Part shown: piece by piece, positions 54,097-64,000 of the stretch | Numbering within the stretch: position 1 is the first letter of the stretch | How the letters are laid out: every line of letters begins with the position of its first letter | Origin: Scylla paramamosain | Taxonomy: Eukaryota; Arthropoda; Malacostraca; Decapoda; Portunidae | DNA: 64,000 nt | Assembly: GCF_035594125.1 (NCBI RefSeq) | Contig: NC_087151.1 | Coordinates: 24,148,021-24,212,020 of the forward strand | Direction of reading: 5' to 3' | Notes under the pieces: model-generated | The model's database searches: none | What the model saw: the letters and a program-made list of their open reading frames with translations, nothing else | Told to the model about the DNA's origin: nothing | Position numbers and translations under genes: made by a program

Positions 54097-55092
54097 TCTG
54101 GCATCAACAAAGACATCAGGCTGTGGACCCGCACATGTGTCAAGTGCCAAGCCTCCAAGGTGTGGCGACACACACGCTCTCCTGCGGCCGCCTTCACTCC
54201 AGTCTCTTCACGGTTCGACCACGTGCATGTCGACCTCGTTGGACCACTACCCTACTCTGACGGTTACTGGTACCTTCTCACCTGCGTCGACCGCTTCACA
54301 CGCTGGCCGGAAGCTACACCTTTGGCTGACATCACAACGGACTCCGTCGCACGTGCCATCATCACTACTTGGATCTCCAGGTTCGGTGTCCCTCTCAGCC
54401 TCACTTCTGACCGTGGCAGCCAGTTCGAGTCCAGTATGTGGAACAAGGTGATGTCACTACTAGGCATCCAACGCTTCAGGACAGCCAGTTACCACCCGCA
54501 GGCAAACGGCACCGTTGAGAGATTCCACCGTCAGCTGAAGTCTTCCTTAGCTGCCTCTGTCACACGTGCAGACTGGTTCCAGGCACTTCCTCTCGTCCTC
54601 CTTGGCATACGGACATCACTAAAGGAAGACCTACACCACTCCTCCGCCGAGCTCGTTTATGGTACCAAGCTCAGGTTACCTGGCGAACTCCTAACTCCTG
54701 CACCTCGCTCTACTCCTTGCAGCGTTCAGGACTTTGCTGCCAACCTCTCTGACTTCATGCAGCGTCTGCAGCCTGTCCAGCCTCGCACGTCTCCCTCCAA
54801 GACTTTTGTCAGCCAGGATCTGGACACTTGCACGCACGTGTTCGTCAGGGTTGACGCTGTGAAGAAGCCCCTGCAGCAGCCCTACCAAGGCCCCTTCAAA
54901 GTCCTGAGCAGGAGGAGAAAGACGGTCACTGTGGACAAGGATGGTAAGGCTGACACCATCTCCATCGACCGAGTCAAGCCTGCCTACCTCCTTCACAGTG
55001 ACCCGACCGTCATCAACACCATCGGCCAGAACGTCGCCACCAACACCACTCGGCACCAGAAGACGGTTACGTTCCTCCTCCCTCGTCACTAG
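54097..55092 (+). pseudogene. pol part 3: integrase core and C-terminus
   Basis: Continues in frame after the TGA. CVKC (54136-54147) completes the HHCC zinc finger. The core triad is Asp in VHVDLVGPLP (54232), Asp in SDRGSQF (54409) and Glu in NGTVERFH (54517), giving D-D-X35-E spacing. The C-terminal GPY/F-type stretch is near 54880-54960. The stop at 55090 abuts the polypurine tract. It would insert the cDNA, making the 4-bp duplication seen at the element's ends. Confidence 0.92.
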
Positions 55093-55100
55093 GGGGGGAA
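55091..55100 (+). promoter_or_regulatory. Polypurine tract
   Basis: AGGGGGGGAA, overlapping the pol stop codon and three bases before the 3' LTR. It would prime plus-strand DNA synthesis. Confidence 0.9.
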
Positions 55101-55103
55101 TAC

Positions 55104-55589
55104 TGTAGCGGGACACAAGTCACCGCTCCTAGCACTCCGTTTTCTATTTTATTTTCACCCTTCCGTTTTCACTCTCTCTACTGCACAGACTTTTATCTTT
55201 CATCTCTTCTTCCTCACTTTATACATATCTCTTACTTTACACATTCTGTGCACGCTCTTTGACACATGTGTTACACATCTTCTCAACACATCTTATTACT
55301 CCTTTCTTCACACAGACATACACACACACATACACTCTCTTTTTCCATAATTTTGTATATATCATTTATTTTATGTTTAGTAATTTTTGTATATATTATT
55401 CATGTTTTTACTGAATAAACAGAGAATACCCAGGCTAAGTTTCCTTTGCCAGAGCTACACTGTTATGACACTGGAAACTGTTACCCTTCAAGGACTAAAC
55501 ACTGCTATGACCAAGAGTCATAGTTGGGAGCCTACACTTCTCGCTTGAGCAACTTCCGGGCGGCCAAGTAGCACCTCACCTTCGCTACA
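55104..55589 (+). repeat. 3' LTR
   Basis: 486 bp, identical by eye to 50577-51062. AATAAA at 55414-55419 would direct polyadenylation. Followed by the TATT target duplication. Confidence 0.97.
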
Positions 55590-55593
55590 TATT

Positions 55594-56365
55594 TCTCTGT
55601 TTCTTCAAAAAGGGTTACTTGTATGCAGTTTGGCATTTTGGTATTTAACATGGTGAATCACACTCATAATACACATTTTTGATAAAGATATTGTTTCTAA
55701 AATACAGAGTAATATTCATGTGTTTTAGTGTTTCAGCAACTAAGAACCTTAAAAACACACATCGGAGACATTTGTGGTAATAACGTTTAGTTTCCTTATA
55801 CTGTCTACTTTGCATTTATTTTGACGTGTTGTTACCTAATAAAATAAAATAAAAATAACTCAAAACACATGCTTTAGGTAATGTTGTTTTGTTTCTTCAG
55901 AAAGGGTGTTTGGGTACGTAAAAAGCTCAAAAACACTCAAAAATACATTTTTATAAAGTGTTTCCGTTTCTCCATAAAGGATGTTGTGCTTGCGTTTTAG
56001 CGTTTTGATACCTCAAAAACCTCGTTTTTGGTAAAGTTGTTTTCATTTCCAATATAGTGTGCTTTTTATGCACTTTGATAATGTAGTTTTGTTCTTTCAC
56101 ATAGGTCTCTTTATATGCATTTTAGCGTTTTGGTACTTTAAATGGTGAATAAGACTCATAGTAAACATTTTTGGTAATGTTGGTCTGTTTCTCAGTATAA
56201 TGTACTATTAACGTGTTTTACCTTTCTGATACCTTAGGACATCAAAAACACTCATATTACAAGTTTGTGATGGATGTCTTTTCGTTTCTTTATATAGGCT
56301 ACTTTGTACGTTTTTTTTTTTTTTTATGCGTTTTGGTAGCTAAGAAACTTAAAAACAGGTTTTTT
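55594..56365 (-). repeat. Satellite array, minus orientation
   Basis: Resumes the monomer interrupted by the gypsy element and pairs with 22108-21339 of the left arm. No gene seen. Confidence 0.85.
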
Positions 56366-56509
56366 TGTAGGGACACAGGCCAAGGGTAACAAAAATCTCC
56401 CATCAACAAAAAAATAAATACAAAATAAATCAAAAAATAAATAAATAACCCGCTGAGACAATGGTCCCTCAACAGGTTCCGAAGCGGCAGTCAAAAATGC
56501 ATAAGTGTC

Positions 56510-58163
56510 TTAAATGATAAGTGTCTTGAAGGAATTCAGTTTATAGGAAGGTGGAAACACATAATCAGGCATGGACTTCCAAACTTTACCAGAAAAAGGA
56601 AGTAATGATAGAGAATACTGGTTAACTCTTGCATTAGAGAGGTGGACAGAATAGGGGTGAGAGAAAGAAGAAAGTCTTGTGCAGAGAGGCCGCAGGCGGA
56701 GGGGAGGCATGTAATTAGCAAGATCAGAAGAGCAGTTAGCATGAAAATAGCGGTAGAGGGTAGCTAAAGATTTAACATTGCGTCGGTGAGAAAGAAGCTG
56801 ATGCCAGTCAGTTAGATGAGAGTTGATGATACGAAAATCTTTTGATTCCACTCTGTCTAAAATAGCCGTATGAGTGAAGCATATTCCATGCATGGACAGA
56901 TAAGGACCTTGTATAGGCTTAGCAGCAGGGGGGATGAGAAAAATTGTCGTAGAAGTCTCAAAAAACCTAACTTCAAAAAAGCGTTTTTAGCTGGAGATGA
57001 GTTTTGAAGTTTCTAGTTTAGGTTATAAAAAAAAAAATAAAAGAGGTTCAGTGTAGAAGAGATGAACAATTGATTGTCTTTATACAAGAGAGGATAGTTG
57101 TCTGGAAGGTTGTGTTGAGTTGATTGGTGGAGGAATTGAGTTTTTAAGGCATTAAACAATTAATGCAAACAGTTAATCAGAAATTTTAGAGAGATCGAAA
57201 GTTAGGCATCCTTGCGTGAACTGTTTACTTCCGGAAGGGTTGAACGTCTATAGAAAGAAGTGGAAAAATGCAGGGTGGTATCATCAGCGTTGGATTGGAT
57301 AGGATAATATGTTTGGTTTAGAAGATCGTTAATGAGTAATGGGATGACAGTTGGTGACAGGACAGTACACTTAGGAACACCTCTGTTAATAGATTTAGAA
57401 GAACAGTGACCGTCTACCACAGGAGCAATAGAACGGTCAGAAAGGAAACTTGTGATGAAGATACAGAGAGAAGAATAGAAGCTGTAGGTGGGTAGTTTGG
57501 AAATCAAAGTTTTAGGCCAGACTCTATTAAAAAAAGAAAATAATATGTATAAGGCAACAGCAAAAGTTTTACCAAAATCTCTCAAAGAGGATGACCGAGA
57601 TTCAATAAGAAAAGCCAGATCACCAGTAGAGCGGCCTTGACGGAACCAAAACTGGCGATTAAATAGAAGTTTCTCAAGTGATATATGTTTAATAATCTTC
57701 CTGTTGAAGGTAGATTCAAAAACTTTAGATTGGTAGGAAATTAAAGCAATAGGACGGTAGTTTGAGGGATTAGAATGCCCACCATTTTTAGGAAAAGGCT
57801 GAATGTAGGTAAACTTCGAGCAAGAAGGAAAGGTAGATATTGAGATGCAGAGTTGAAAGAGTTTCACTAGGCAAGGTGCCAGCACAGAGACACGGTTTCG
57901 TAGAAGAAGAGGGACCCCATCATGTTCATAAGCCTTCCGAGGTTTTAGGCCAACGAGGGCATGGAAAACTTCGTTACGAAGAATTTTAATAGGTTGAAAG
58001 AAGTAGTCAGAGGGTGGAGGAAAGGCAGGATAGCAAAGGTTTGAGCGAAGAGTTCAGTTTTAGAAATAGATGTGATAGCAATGGTGCCATCTGTTTGAAA
58101 CAAAGGAGATAAAAAAAGAAGTAAAGTTATTGGAGATGTTTTTGGATAGATGCCAGAAGTCAC
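56510..58163 (-). pseudogene. Reverse transcriptase remnant, copy 2R
   Basis: A 227-codon frame (57885-57202) covers the centre of RT without the frameshift seen in 2L: FPSCSKFTYIQPFPKNGG, NYRPIALISYQS, FWFRQGRSTGDLAFL, RVWPKTLISKLP, FLSDRSIAPVVDGHCSS and the box NADD near 57290. A damaged stretch follows to about 56900, then the 127-codon post-RT tail (RYFHANCSSDLANYMPP to KVWKSMPDYVFPPSYKL). The Tyr of YADD is lost in both arms, so this copy was already inactive before duplication. Confidence 0.88.
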
Positions 58164-58242
58164 GAGGGGAGTTAGATCTTGAAAGATTTTGACACTTTCT
58201 TTTAATGAAGGAAGTTTTGGCTACTTAGAGAACAGACTTGGC

Positions 58243-59073
58243 ATGGTTCCGGGCAGACATATATAGTTCATGAGATTATGGTGTTGGAAGGCTTAAGTAC
58301 TTTTTTGTGGGCCACCTCTCAATTATATACAGCATGAGAACAGGCTGTGTTAAAGAAAGGTTTGGAGGGTTTAGGTCGAGAAAAAGAGTGAGGAATGTAT
58401 GCCTGCCTCTATGCCAGACACTATCTCCTCTGTTATGCACTCGCCACACAGATACGGGTCTCTGACACAGATGCAGTAGTCCTTCCAAGAAAAATCAGCA
58501 AAATAACTCCTCAGGTCCTTCCAACTAACAGAGGCAAAACGCCAGAGGCACCTTCGCTTAGGGTGATCCAAAAGAAGGATTGGAGCGACAGGACAAGATA
58601 CAGATATGAGATTGTGATCGGAGGAGCCCAATTGAGAAGAGATGGTAACAGCATAAGCAGAAGGATTAGAGGTAATGAAAATGTCAAGAATACCTGGCGT
58701 ATCTCGAGGACGGCGAGGAATACAGGTAGGATGTTGCACCAATTACACTAGGTCATGGAGCATAATTGAAGGCTACTTCACCAGGATGGTCAGTGAAGTG
58801 AGAGGAAAGCCAAAGCTGGAGTTAACACTGAAGTCTCAAATAATGGTGATCTCTGTAAAAGGGAAGAAATAATGTGCTCCACTTTGGAAATAAAGCAGGC
58901 AAAGAATTTTCTTATTGTCAGAGGAGATAGGTGAAAGGAATACAGCACAGATAAATTTAGTTTGAGAGTGACTCTGTAGTCGTAGCCAGACAGTATAAAA
59001 CTCTGAAAATTCAATAGCGTGGGCGCGAGAGCAGTTCAAGTCACTGCGCACATAAAAACATCAAGATTTGGAT
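58243..59073 (-). pseudogene. Endonuclease domain remnant, copy 2R
   Basis: LNCSRAHAIEFSEFYTVW near 59030, AVFLSPISSDNKK near 58935, FTEITII then TGA at the catalytic GD position (near 58836), and [14 protein letters not shown] near 58680 with [10 protein letters not shown] near 58615 (catalytic Asp-His kept). [20 protein letters not shown] follows near 58495. Same stop as copy 2L. Confidence 0.85.
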
Positions 59074-60113
59074 TAAAACACAGGTTTTTGGAAATGTTGT
59101 TCTGTTTCTCTAGAATGGGTTGTTTGTATCCATTTTTATCATTCTGGTACCATAAATGGTGAATCACACTCATAACAAACGTTTTTGATGACTATGTTCT
59201 ATTTCTTAATATTGTGTAATATCTATTAATTTGTTTCAACGTTTTAGCATCTAAGAACCTTAAAATCACTCATAAGACAGGTTTGTGGCAATATCTTTTC
59301 GTTTCTCATTATTGCATTTGTATAGGAATTTTAGTAAATAATGAACTCAGAAATACTTAAAACACACGTTTTTGATAATGTTGTTATGCTCCTCCAGAAA
59401 GATTAATTTGAATGCATTTCAGAGTTTTGGTACGTAACAAGCTTAAAAACACTGAAAAGACATAATTTTAATAATATTATTTTGTTTTTCAATATATTTT
59501 TTTTATATCTTTATTTATTTATTTATTCATTTTTGTGTGTGTGTGTGTGCTTTGGTGTCTGATATCCTGAAAAAAAAAAAACGCAAATCACCCGTTTTTG
59601 GTAATGTCGTTTCATTATCCTATATAAGGTGCTTTGCATGCATTTAGGCGTTTTGCTACCTAACAAACTAAAAAAAAAAAAAAAACTTTCTTCTTTAAGG
59701 GTGTTTTGCATGCATTTTAGCGTTTTGGTACGTAAGAAGCTGGAAAACTCTGAAAAGAAACATTTTTGGTAATGCTGTTTTCTTTTCCAATATAGTGTGC
59801 TATAAATGCAGTTTGGTCTTTTTGCTATCCAACAGGTTCAAAAAAAAAAAAATTTTTGGTAATGTTGTTCTGTTTCTTCATATAGGTTTCTCTGTATTCA
59901 TCTAGGCGTTTTGGTTAATAACATGCTCAAAAACACTCAAAATCAACTTTTTAATGAAATTGTTGTTTCTCCATAAATTGTGTTTTGCATGCTTTTTACA
60001 CTCAAAAGCCACTTTTTATTTTTTTATTTATTTTTTTCTTCCTAATATAATGTGCTTTCTATGCACTTTGCCATTTTGGTACCTCAAAAGTAGGGGGAAA
60101 AAAAAGAAATAAA

Positions 60114-60328
<215 letters not shown>

Positions 60329-61992
60329 AGGTGTTTGATATTGTGGTTGTGGTTTTTCATATGGATTTTCTTGGTAAGCATTTTGGCGTTTCGGTACCTA
60401 ACATGGTGTATAAGGCTCATAATACACGTTTTTGGTTATGTTCTCTTCCTCAGTATAGAGTACTATTTACGTGTTTTAGCGTTCTGATAGCTTAGAACAT
60501 TAAAAACACTCATAATTCACGTTTTTTATTATGTTTTCGTTTTCCTATGCTGGCTAATTTTCATGTGTCTTGGCTTTTTGTTACAATCAAACAGTAAAAC
60601 GCTTAAAACACACGCTTTAGGAAATGTTCTGCTTTCTTTTTATGAATTTTAGCGTTTTGTTACCCAACATGGTGAAACAGACTCATGACAGTCGTTTTAG
60701 GTAGTGATGTTCTGTTTCTCAGTGTAGAGTAACATTAATTTGTTTTAGCGTTTCACCACCTATGAACATTAAAAACATTCATAAGAGACGTTTGTGGTAA
60801 TATTATTTAGTTTTCCCTTATTAGTTGATTTGCATGTGTTTAACCAATATGCTTCCTAATAAACTGAAAAACTGTCAAAACATGTTTTTGGTACCTAATA
60901 AGTTCATTTTTTTTTTTTTTTTTTTTTTTTTGGTGGGGGAGGTAATGCTATTTTGTTTCTTTATATAGGTTTCTTTAAATGCATTTTAATATTCTGGTAA
61001 GTAACAAGCTCAAAATACTCTTTTTTGATGAAATTCTTCTCTTTCTCCATTAAGAATACTTTCCATCTGTTTTAGCGTATTGAAAAACACTCACAAGAAA
61101 AGTTTTTGGGTAATGTTTTCTTTTCCAGTATGGTGTGCTTTGCATGGAGTTTGGTATTTTGATACCTATGAAGTTCAAAAACATTTATAATACAGATTTT
61201 GGTAATATAGTTGTGTTTTTTCATATAAGTATCTTTATGCCTTTTGGCGTTTTGATATTTAAAATGGTGAATAAGTCTCATAAAACACGTTTTTGGTAAT
61301 CTTGTGCTTTTCCTCAATATTATTTACGTGTTTACCTGATACCTAAGAAAAACAAAAACACTCATAACGCCCGTTTATGATTATATCGTTTCGTTTTATT
61401 CTGTTGGTTACTTTACATGAGTTTTTGCGTTCTTGGACCCAACAAACTATAAAACACTTAAAACATACATTATTGGAAATTATCTGTTTCTCCAGAAAAT
61501 GTTTTTTGTATACATTTTGGCGTTTTTGTACCTAAAATAGTCAATGAGACTCATAATACACGCTTTTAGTAATAATGATTTGCTTTTCAATATAGAGTAA
61601 TACTTATTTGTTTTAGCGTCTCAGCACCTAAGAACCTCATAAAGAACCCTCATAAAACATGCTTGTGGAAATACCGTTTAGTTTCTTCATAACGGCTTAA
61701 TTTACAAATGTTGAGGCGTTTTGGTATATAATGAATTGAAAAATATTTAAAACACTAATTTTTGGCAATATTGTTCTGTTTCTCCGGAAAGGGAGTTTTC
61801 ATGCATTTTAGAGTTTTAGTATGTAAGAAGCTCAAAAGCACTCAAAAGATACGATTATCATAATGATGTTAGTTTTACCATATCAGGTGTTTTCCATGCT
61901 TTTTAGCGTTTTGATGCCCAATATGCTCAAAACAGGCAAATGACACACTTCTGGTAATGTCGTTTCATCGCCCCATATAAGGTGCTTTAAAT

Positions 61993-62095
61993 GTATCGTT
62001 TCGTTTTATTATGTTGGTTACTATACATGAGTTTTTGCGTTCTTGGACCTAACAAACTATAAAACACTTAAAACATACATTATTGGAAATTATCT
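61993..62095 (-). repeat. Copied monomer, near-identical to 61386-61490
   Basis: About 100 bp with the words GTTGGTTACT, CATGAGTTTTTGCG and GGAAATTATCTGT repeated about 607 bp downstream of the first copy, differing by only a few bases. Neighbouring monomers are far more different from each other. Confidence 0.85.
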
Positions 62096-64000
62096 GTGAA
62101 TAATATTCATAATGAATGTTTTTCTTGATGTTGTTTTGTTTCTCAATATAGAGGACTATTTTCGTGTTTTATCGTTCTGATATTTAACAACAATAAATTA
62201 ATTAATAAAAGTAAATAAATAAATAAATAAAAAATAAATAAATAAAATAAAATAATGTAAAAAAATAAATAAATTATACTGGTTGGTGACTATGTCGTTT
62301 CGTTTCCCTATATTGGCTACTTTGCATGTGTTTTGGCGTTTTTGTACCTAACAAAGTGAAAAAAAAATAAAAAAAAATAAAAAAAATTTTTGTCATGTTT
62401 CTCTCCATTAGGTGTTCATTGTATGCATTTTGGCGTTTCAATACGTAACACGGTAAATCACATTTATAATAGACATATTTTTCATTTATTTATTTATTTT
62501 TTTCCAATACTGAGTATTATTCATATCTTTTAGTATTTCAGCACCAAAGAACTTCAAAAACATTCATAAGATCCCCAGATTGGCTAATTGCCATGTTACC
62601 ATATTTCCAAGGCCGCTTTGCTACCTAATAAACTCAAAAAACACTCAAAATACACGTTTTTGGTAAAAAAAAAAAAAAAAACACTCAAAATACACGTTTT
62701 TGGTAAAAAAAAAGTTCTTTTTCTCCATAAAGGGTGTTTTACGTGCATTTTAGCGTTTTCGTACATTATAAGCAAAAAAAAATAGTCAAAAGCAACGTTT
62801 TTTGGTAATGTTTTCTTTTCCAAAATAATGTGCTTTAAATGTTGTTTGGAGTTTTCGTATCTAACAAGATAAAGAAAAAAAATGCAAAATACACTTTTTT
62901 GATGTTTAATTTTCCGAAATAGTGTGCCTTGCATGATACAGGTTTTTGAAAATATAGTTTTCTTTTTTCAATAAACGGTTCTTTGTATGTGTATTAGCGT
63001 TTTGGTACCTAATATGGTAAATAAGACAATACGTGTTTTTTGTATTTTTTTTTTTTTCAATATAGGGTACTATTCAAGCGTTTTAGCATTCTAATGGTAA
63101 GAACATCAAAAACACTCATAATTTACGTTTTTTATTATATCGTTTCGTTTCCCTCTTTCGGGTACTTTACATGTGTTTTGGGGTTTGGTAGCTAATAAAT
63201 AACACACGTTTTTAGAAATGTTGTTCTCTATCTCTAGAAAAGGTTCATTTATGTATTTTGGTGTTTTGATACTTAACATGATGGAACACACTCATAATAC
63301 ACGTCTTTGGTAGTGAATTTTTTTTTCTTTTTAAGATAGAGAAATATTCATATGTTTTAGAGATTCAGCACCTATGAACCTTAAAAAAAAGCACTCATAA
63401 GACACGTTTCCGGTAATATTTTTTAGTTTCCCCATACTAGCATATGTTTAGGCGTTTTGTCACCTAATGAACTGAAAAAAAAAAAAAAAACACTAAAACA
63501 CACGTTTCTGGTAATGTTATATTCCTCTTGAAAGAGTGTTTTGTATGCATTTTTAGAATTTTGGTACGTAAGAAGCTCAAAAACACAAAAGTCATGATTT
63601 TAGTAATATTGTTTACAGGGTTCCTATATTGGATGTTTTCCATGATTTTTAGCAATTTTGTGCTCTATATGCTCAAAAACACGCAAATGACACGTTTTTG
63701 GTAAAAGCGTTTAATTACCCTACAAAGGGTGCTTTGCTTACATTTTGGCGTTCTGGTACCTAACAAGCTCAAAAAACACTCAAAATACACTTTTTTTTTC
63801 AAGAATTTATTTTGTTTTTGTATAATGTATTCTTTTTACCGTTTTGGTTCTTAAGAAGCTGAAAAAAAAAAAAACAAGAGTTAGGTTTTTGGTAATGTAT
63901 TCTTTTCTATTATAGTGTGCTTTAAATGCTCTGATGCGTTTTGATATTTAACAATTTCAGTCTTAATACAGATTTTTGGTAATGTAAAAGTGTTTCTTCA

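Larger units (their letters stand above)
52022..55092 (+). pseudogene. pol: pol: protease, RT, RNase H, integrase, with two in-frame stops
   Basis: One frame holds the whole polyprotein, continuous from the gag overlap to a stop at 55090-55092, except for TAG at 52912-52914 and TGA at 54094-54096. Domains: protease with FLIDSGADVSIL (near 52111) and LGADFL (near 52310); RT with LCGDYRALN (near 52710), FSRIDLVKAFHHIP (near 52815) and YIDD (53005-53016); RNase H; integrase; and a GPY/F-type module (YQGPFKVL near 54885). No chromodomain is evident. The first stop falls between RT motifs A and B, between LFE and MPFGL; the second is in the integrase zinc finger. Each break is a single codon with no frame change, so they could be point mutations or sequencing errors. 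Confidence 0.93.
50577..55589 (+). mobile_element. Ty3/gypsy LTR retrotransposon, CsRn1-like, 5,013 bp
   Basis: Two 486-bp LTRs (50577-51062 and 55104-55589), identical by eye over their full length, flank PBS, a short gag, pol and a polypurine tract. LTR ends are TGTAGCG/CGCTACA. Target duplication TATT lies at 50573-50576 and 55590-55593. The left arm keeps the empty site at 22109-22112. Domain order protease, RT, RNase H, integrase is the Ty3/gypsy order. A PBS resembling tRNA-Trp and a C-X2-H-X9-C-X3-C Gag box point to the CsRn1 clade. Pol is open except for two in-frame stops, and gag lacks the capsid region, so this copy is defective despite its apparent youth. Confidence 0.97.
56366..59073 (-). 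mobile_element. Jockey-like non-LTR retrotransposon, copy 2R (right arm)
   Basis: Partner of copy 2L with the same 5' truncation point (59073) and 3' terminus (CTGTGTCCCTACA, near 56378-56366). Both flanks on the sense strand begin AAAAACCTGT, a good 10-bp target-duplication candidate. Shares with 2L the TGA in the endonuclease GD motif and the NADD version of the RT box. Confidence 0.92.

Overview
This window is eukaryotic repeat DNA with no host gene that I can support. The dense microsatellites (TA, CT, TG, ATT, GTT and AAG tracts), several decayed jockey-like non-LTR retrotransposons, a Ty3/gypsy element and a Penelope-like fragment suggest an arthropod. A decapod crustacean, perhaps a crab, fits best, but that is inference from remembered element styles, not from a marker gene. 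The bulk of the window is one very AT-rich satellite with a monomer of about 95 bp (landmarks: GGTACCAAAACGC, ATGCATGCAAAGCAC, AACATTACC, AAAACGTGT), organised into higher-order repeats.

Layout. 1-5585: satellite on the minus strand, interrupted by a TA tract and by a truncated non-LTR copy (copy 1, 2185-4494). 5585-8498: a cluster of microsatellites holding a different 5'-truncated non-LTR element (6283-7515) that landed inside a CT tract. 8498-10288: a minus-strand non-LTR copy (copy 5) split by an unrelated insert. 10289-36698: satellite on the plus strand, carrying a solo LTR (15170-16033), a 752-bp TA tract, copy 2L (18613-21338) and copy 3L (25241-27914). 36699-38906: copy 4L. 38907-39195: Penelope-like fragment. 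39196-39902: minus-strand satellite. 39903-42760: copy 4R. 42761-64000: minus-strand satellite with copy 3R (46547-49231), a 5-kb gypsy element with identical LTRs (50577-55589), copy 2R (56366-59073) and a 206-bp TA tract.

The dominant structure is a giant inverted duplication. Left-arm sequence from about 12970 to 38906 recurs in reverse complement from 64000 back to 40550, around a spacer of about 1.64 kb. The pairing is still running at the window edge, so the right arm is cut off by the window. A hand-aligned 265-bp sample differs by four substitutions. Non-LTR copies 2, 3 and 4 occur in both arms with the same disabling lesions, so they inserted and decayed before the duplication. The gypsy element (right only) and the solo LTR (left only) came afterwards. 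Other arm differences are a 1.78-kb segment and a 4.45-kb satellite block present only on the left, and the TA-tract lengths. An inverted satellite block (29936-31391 and 43655-44735) is nested in both arms.

The genes here are those of mobile elements. The gypsy element has PBS, gag remnant, protease-RT-RNase H-integrase and a polypurine tract, but gag is truncated and pol carries two stop codons. The non-LTR copies encode endonuclease plus reverse transcriptase, all broken. Nothing suggests a cooperating host pathway. The likely setting is heterochromatin or an ampliconic, satellite-rich region. A mis-joined pair of haplotypes in the assembly is the main alternative explanation for the palindrome.
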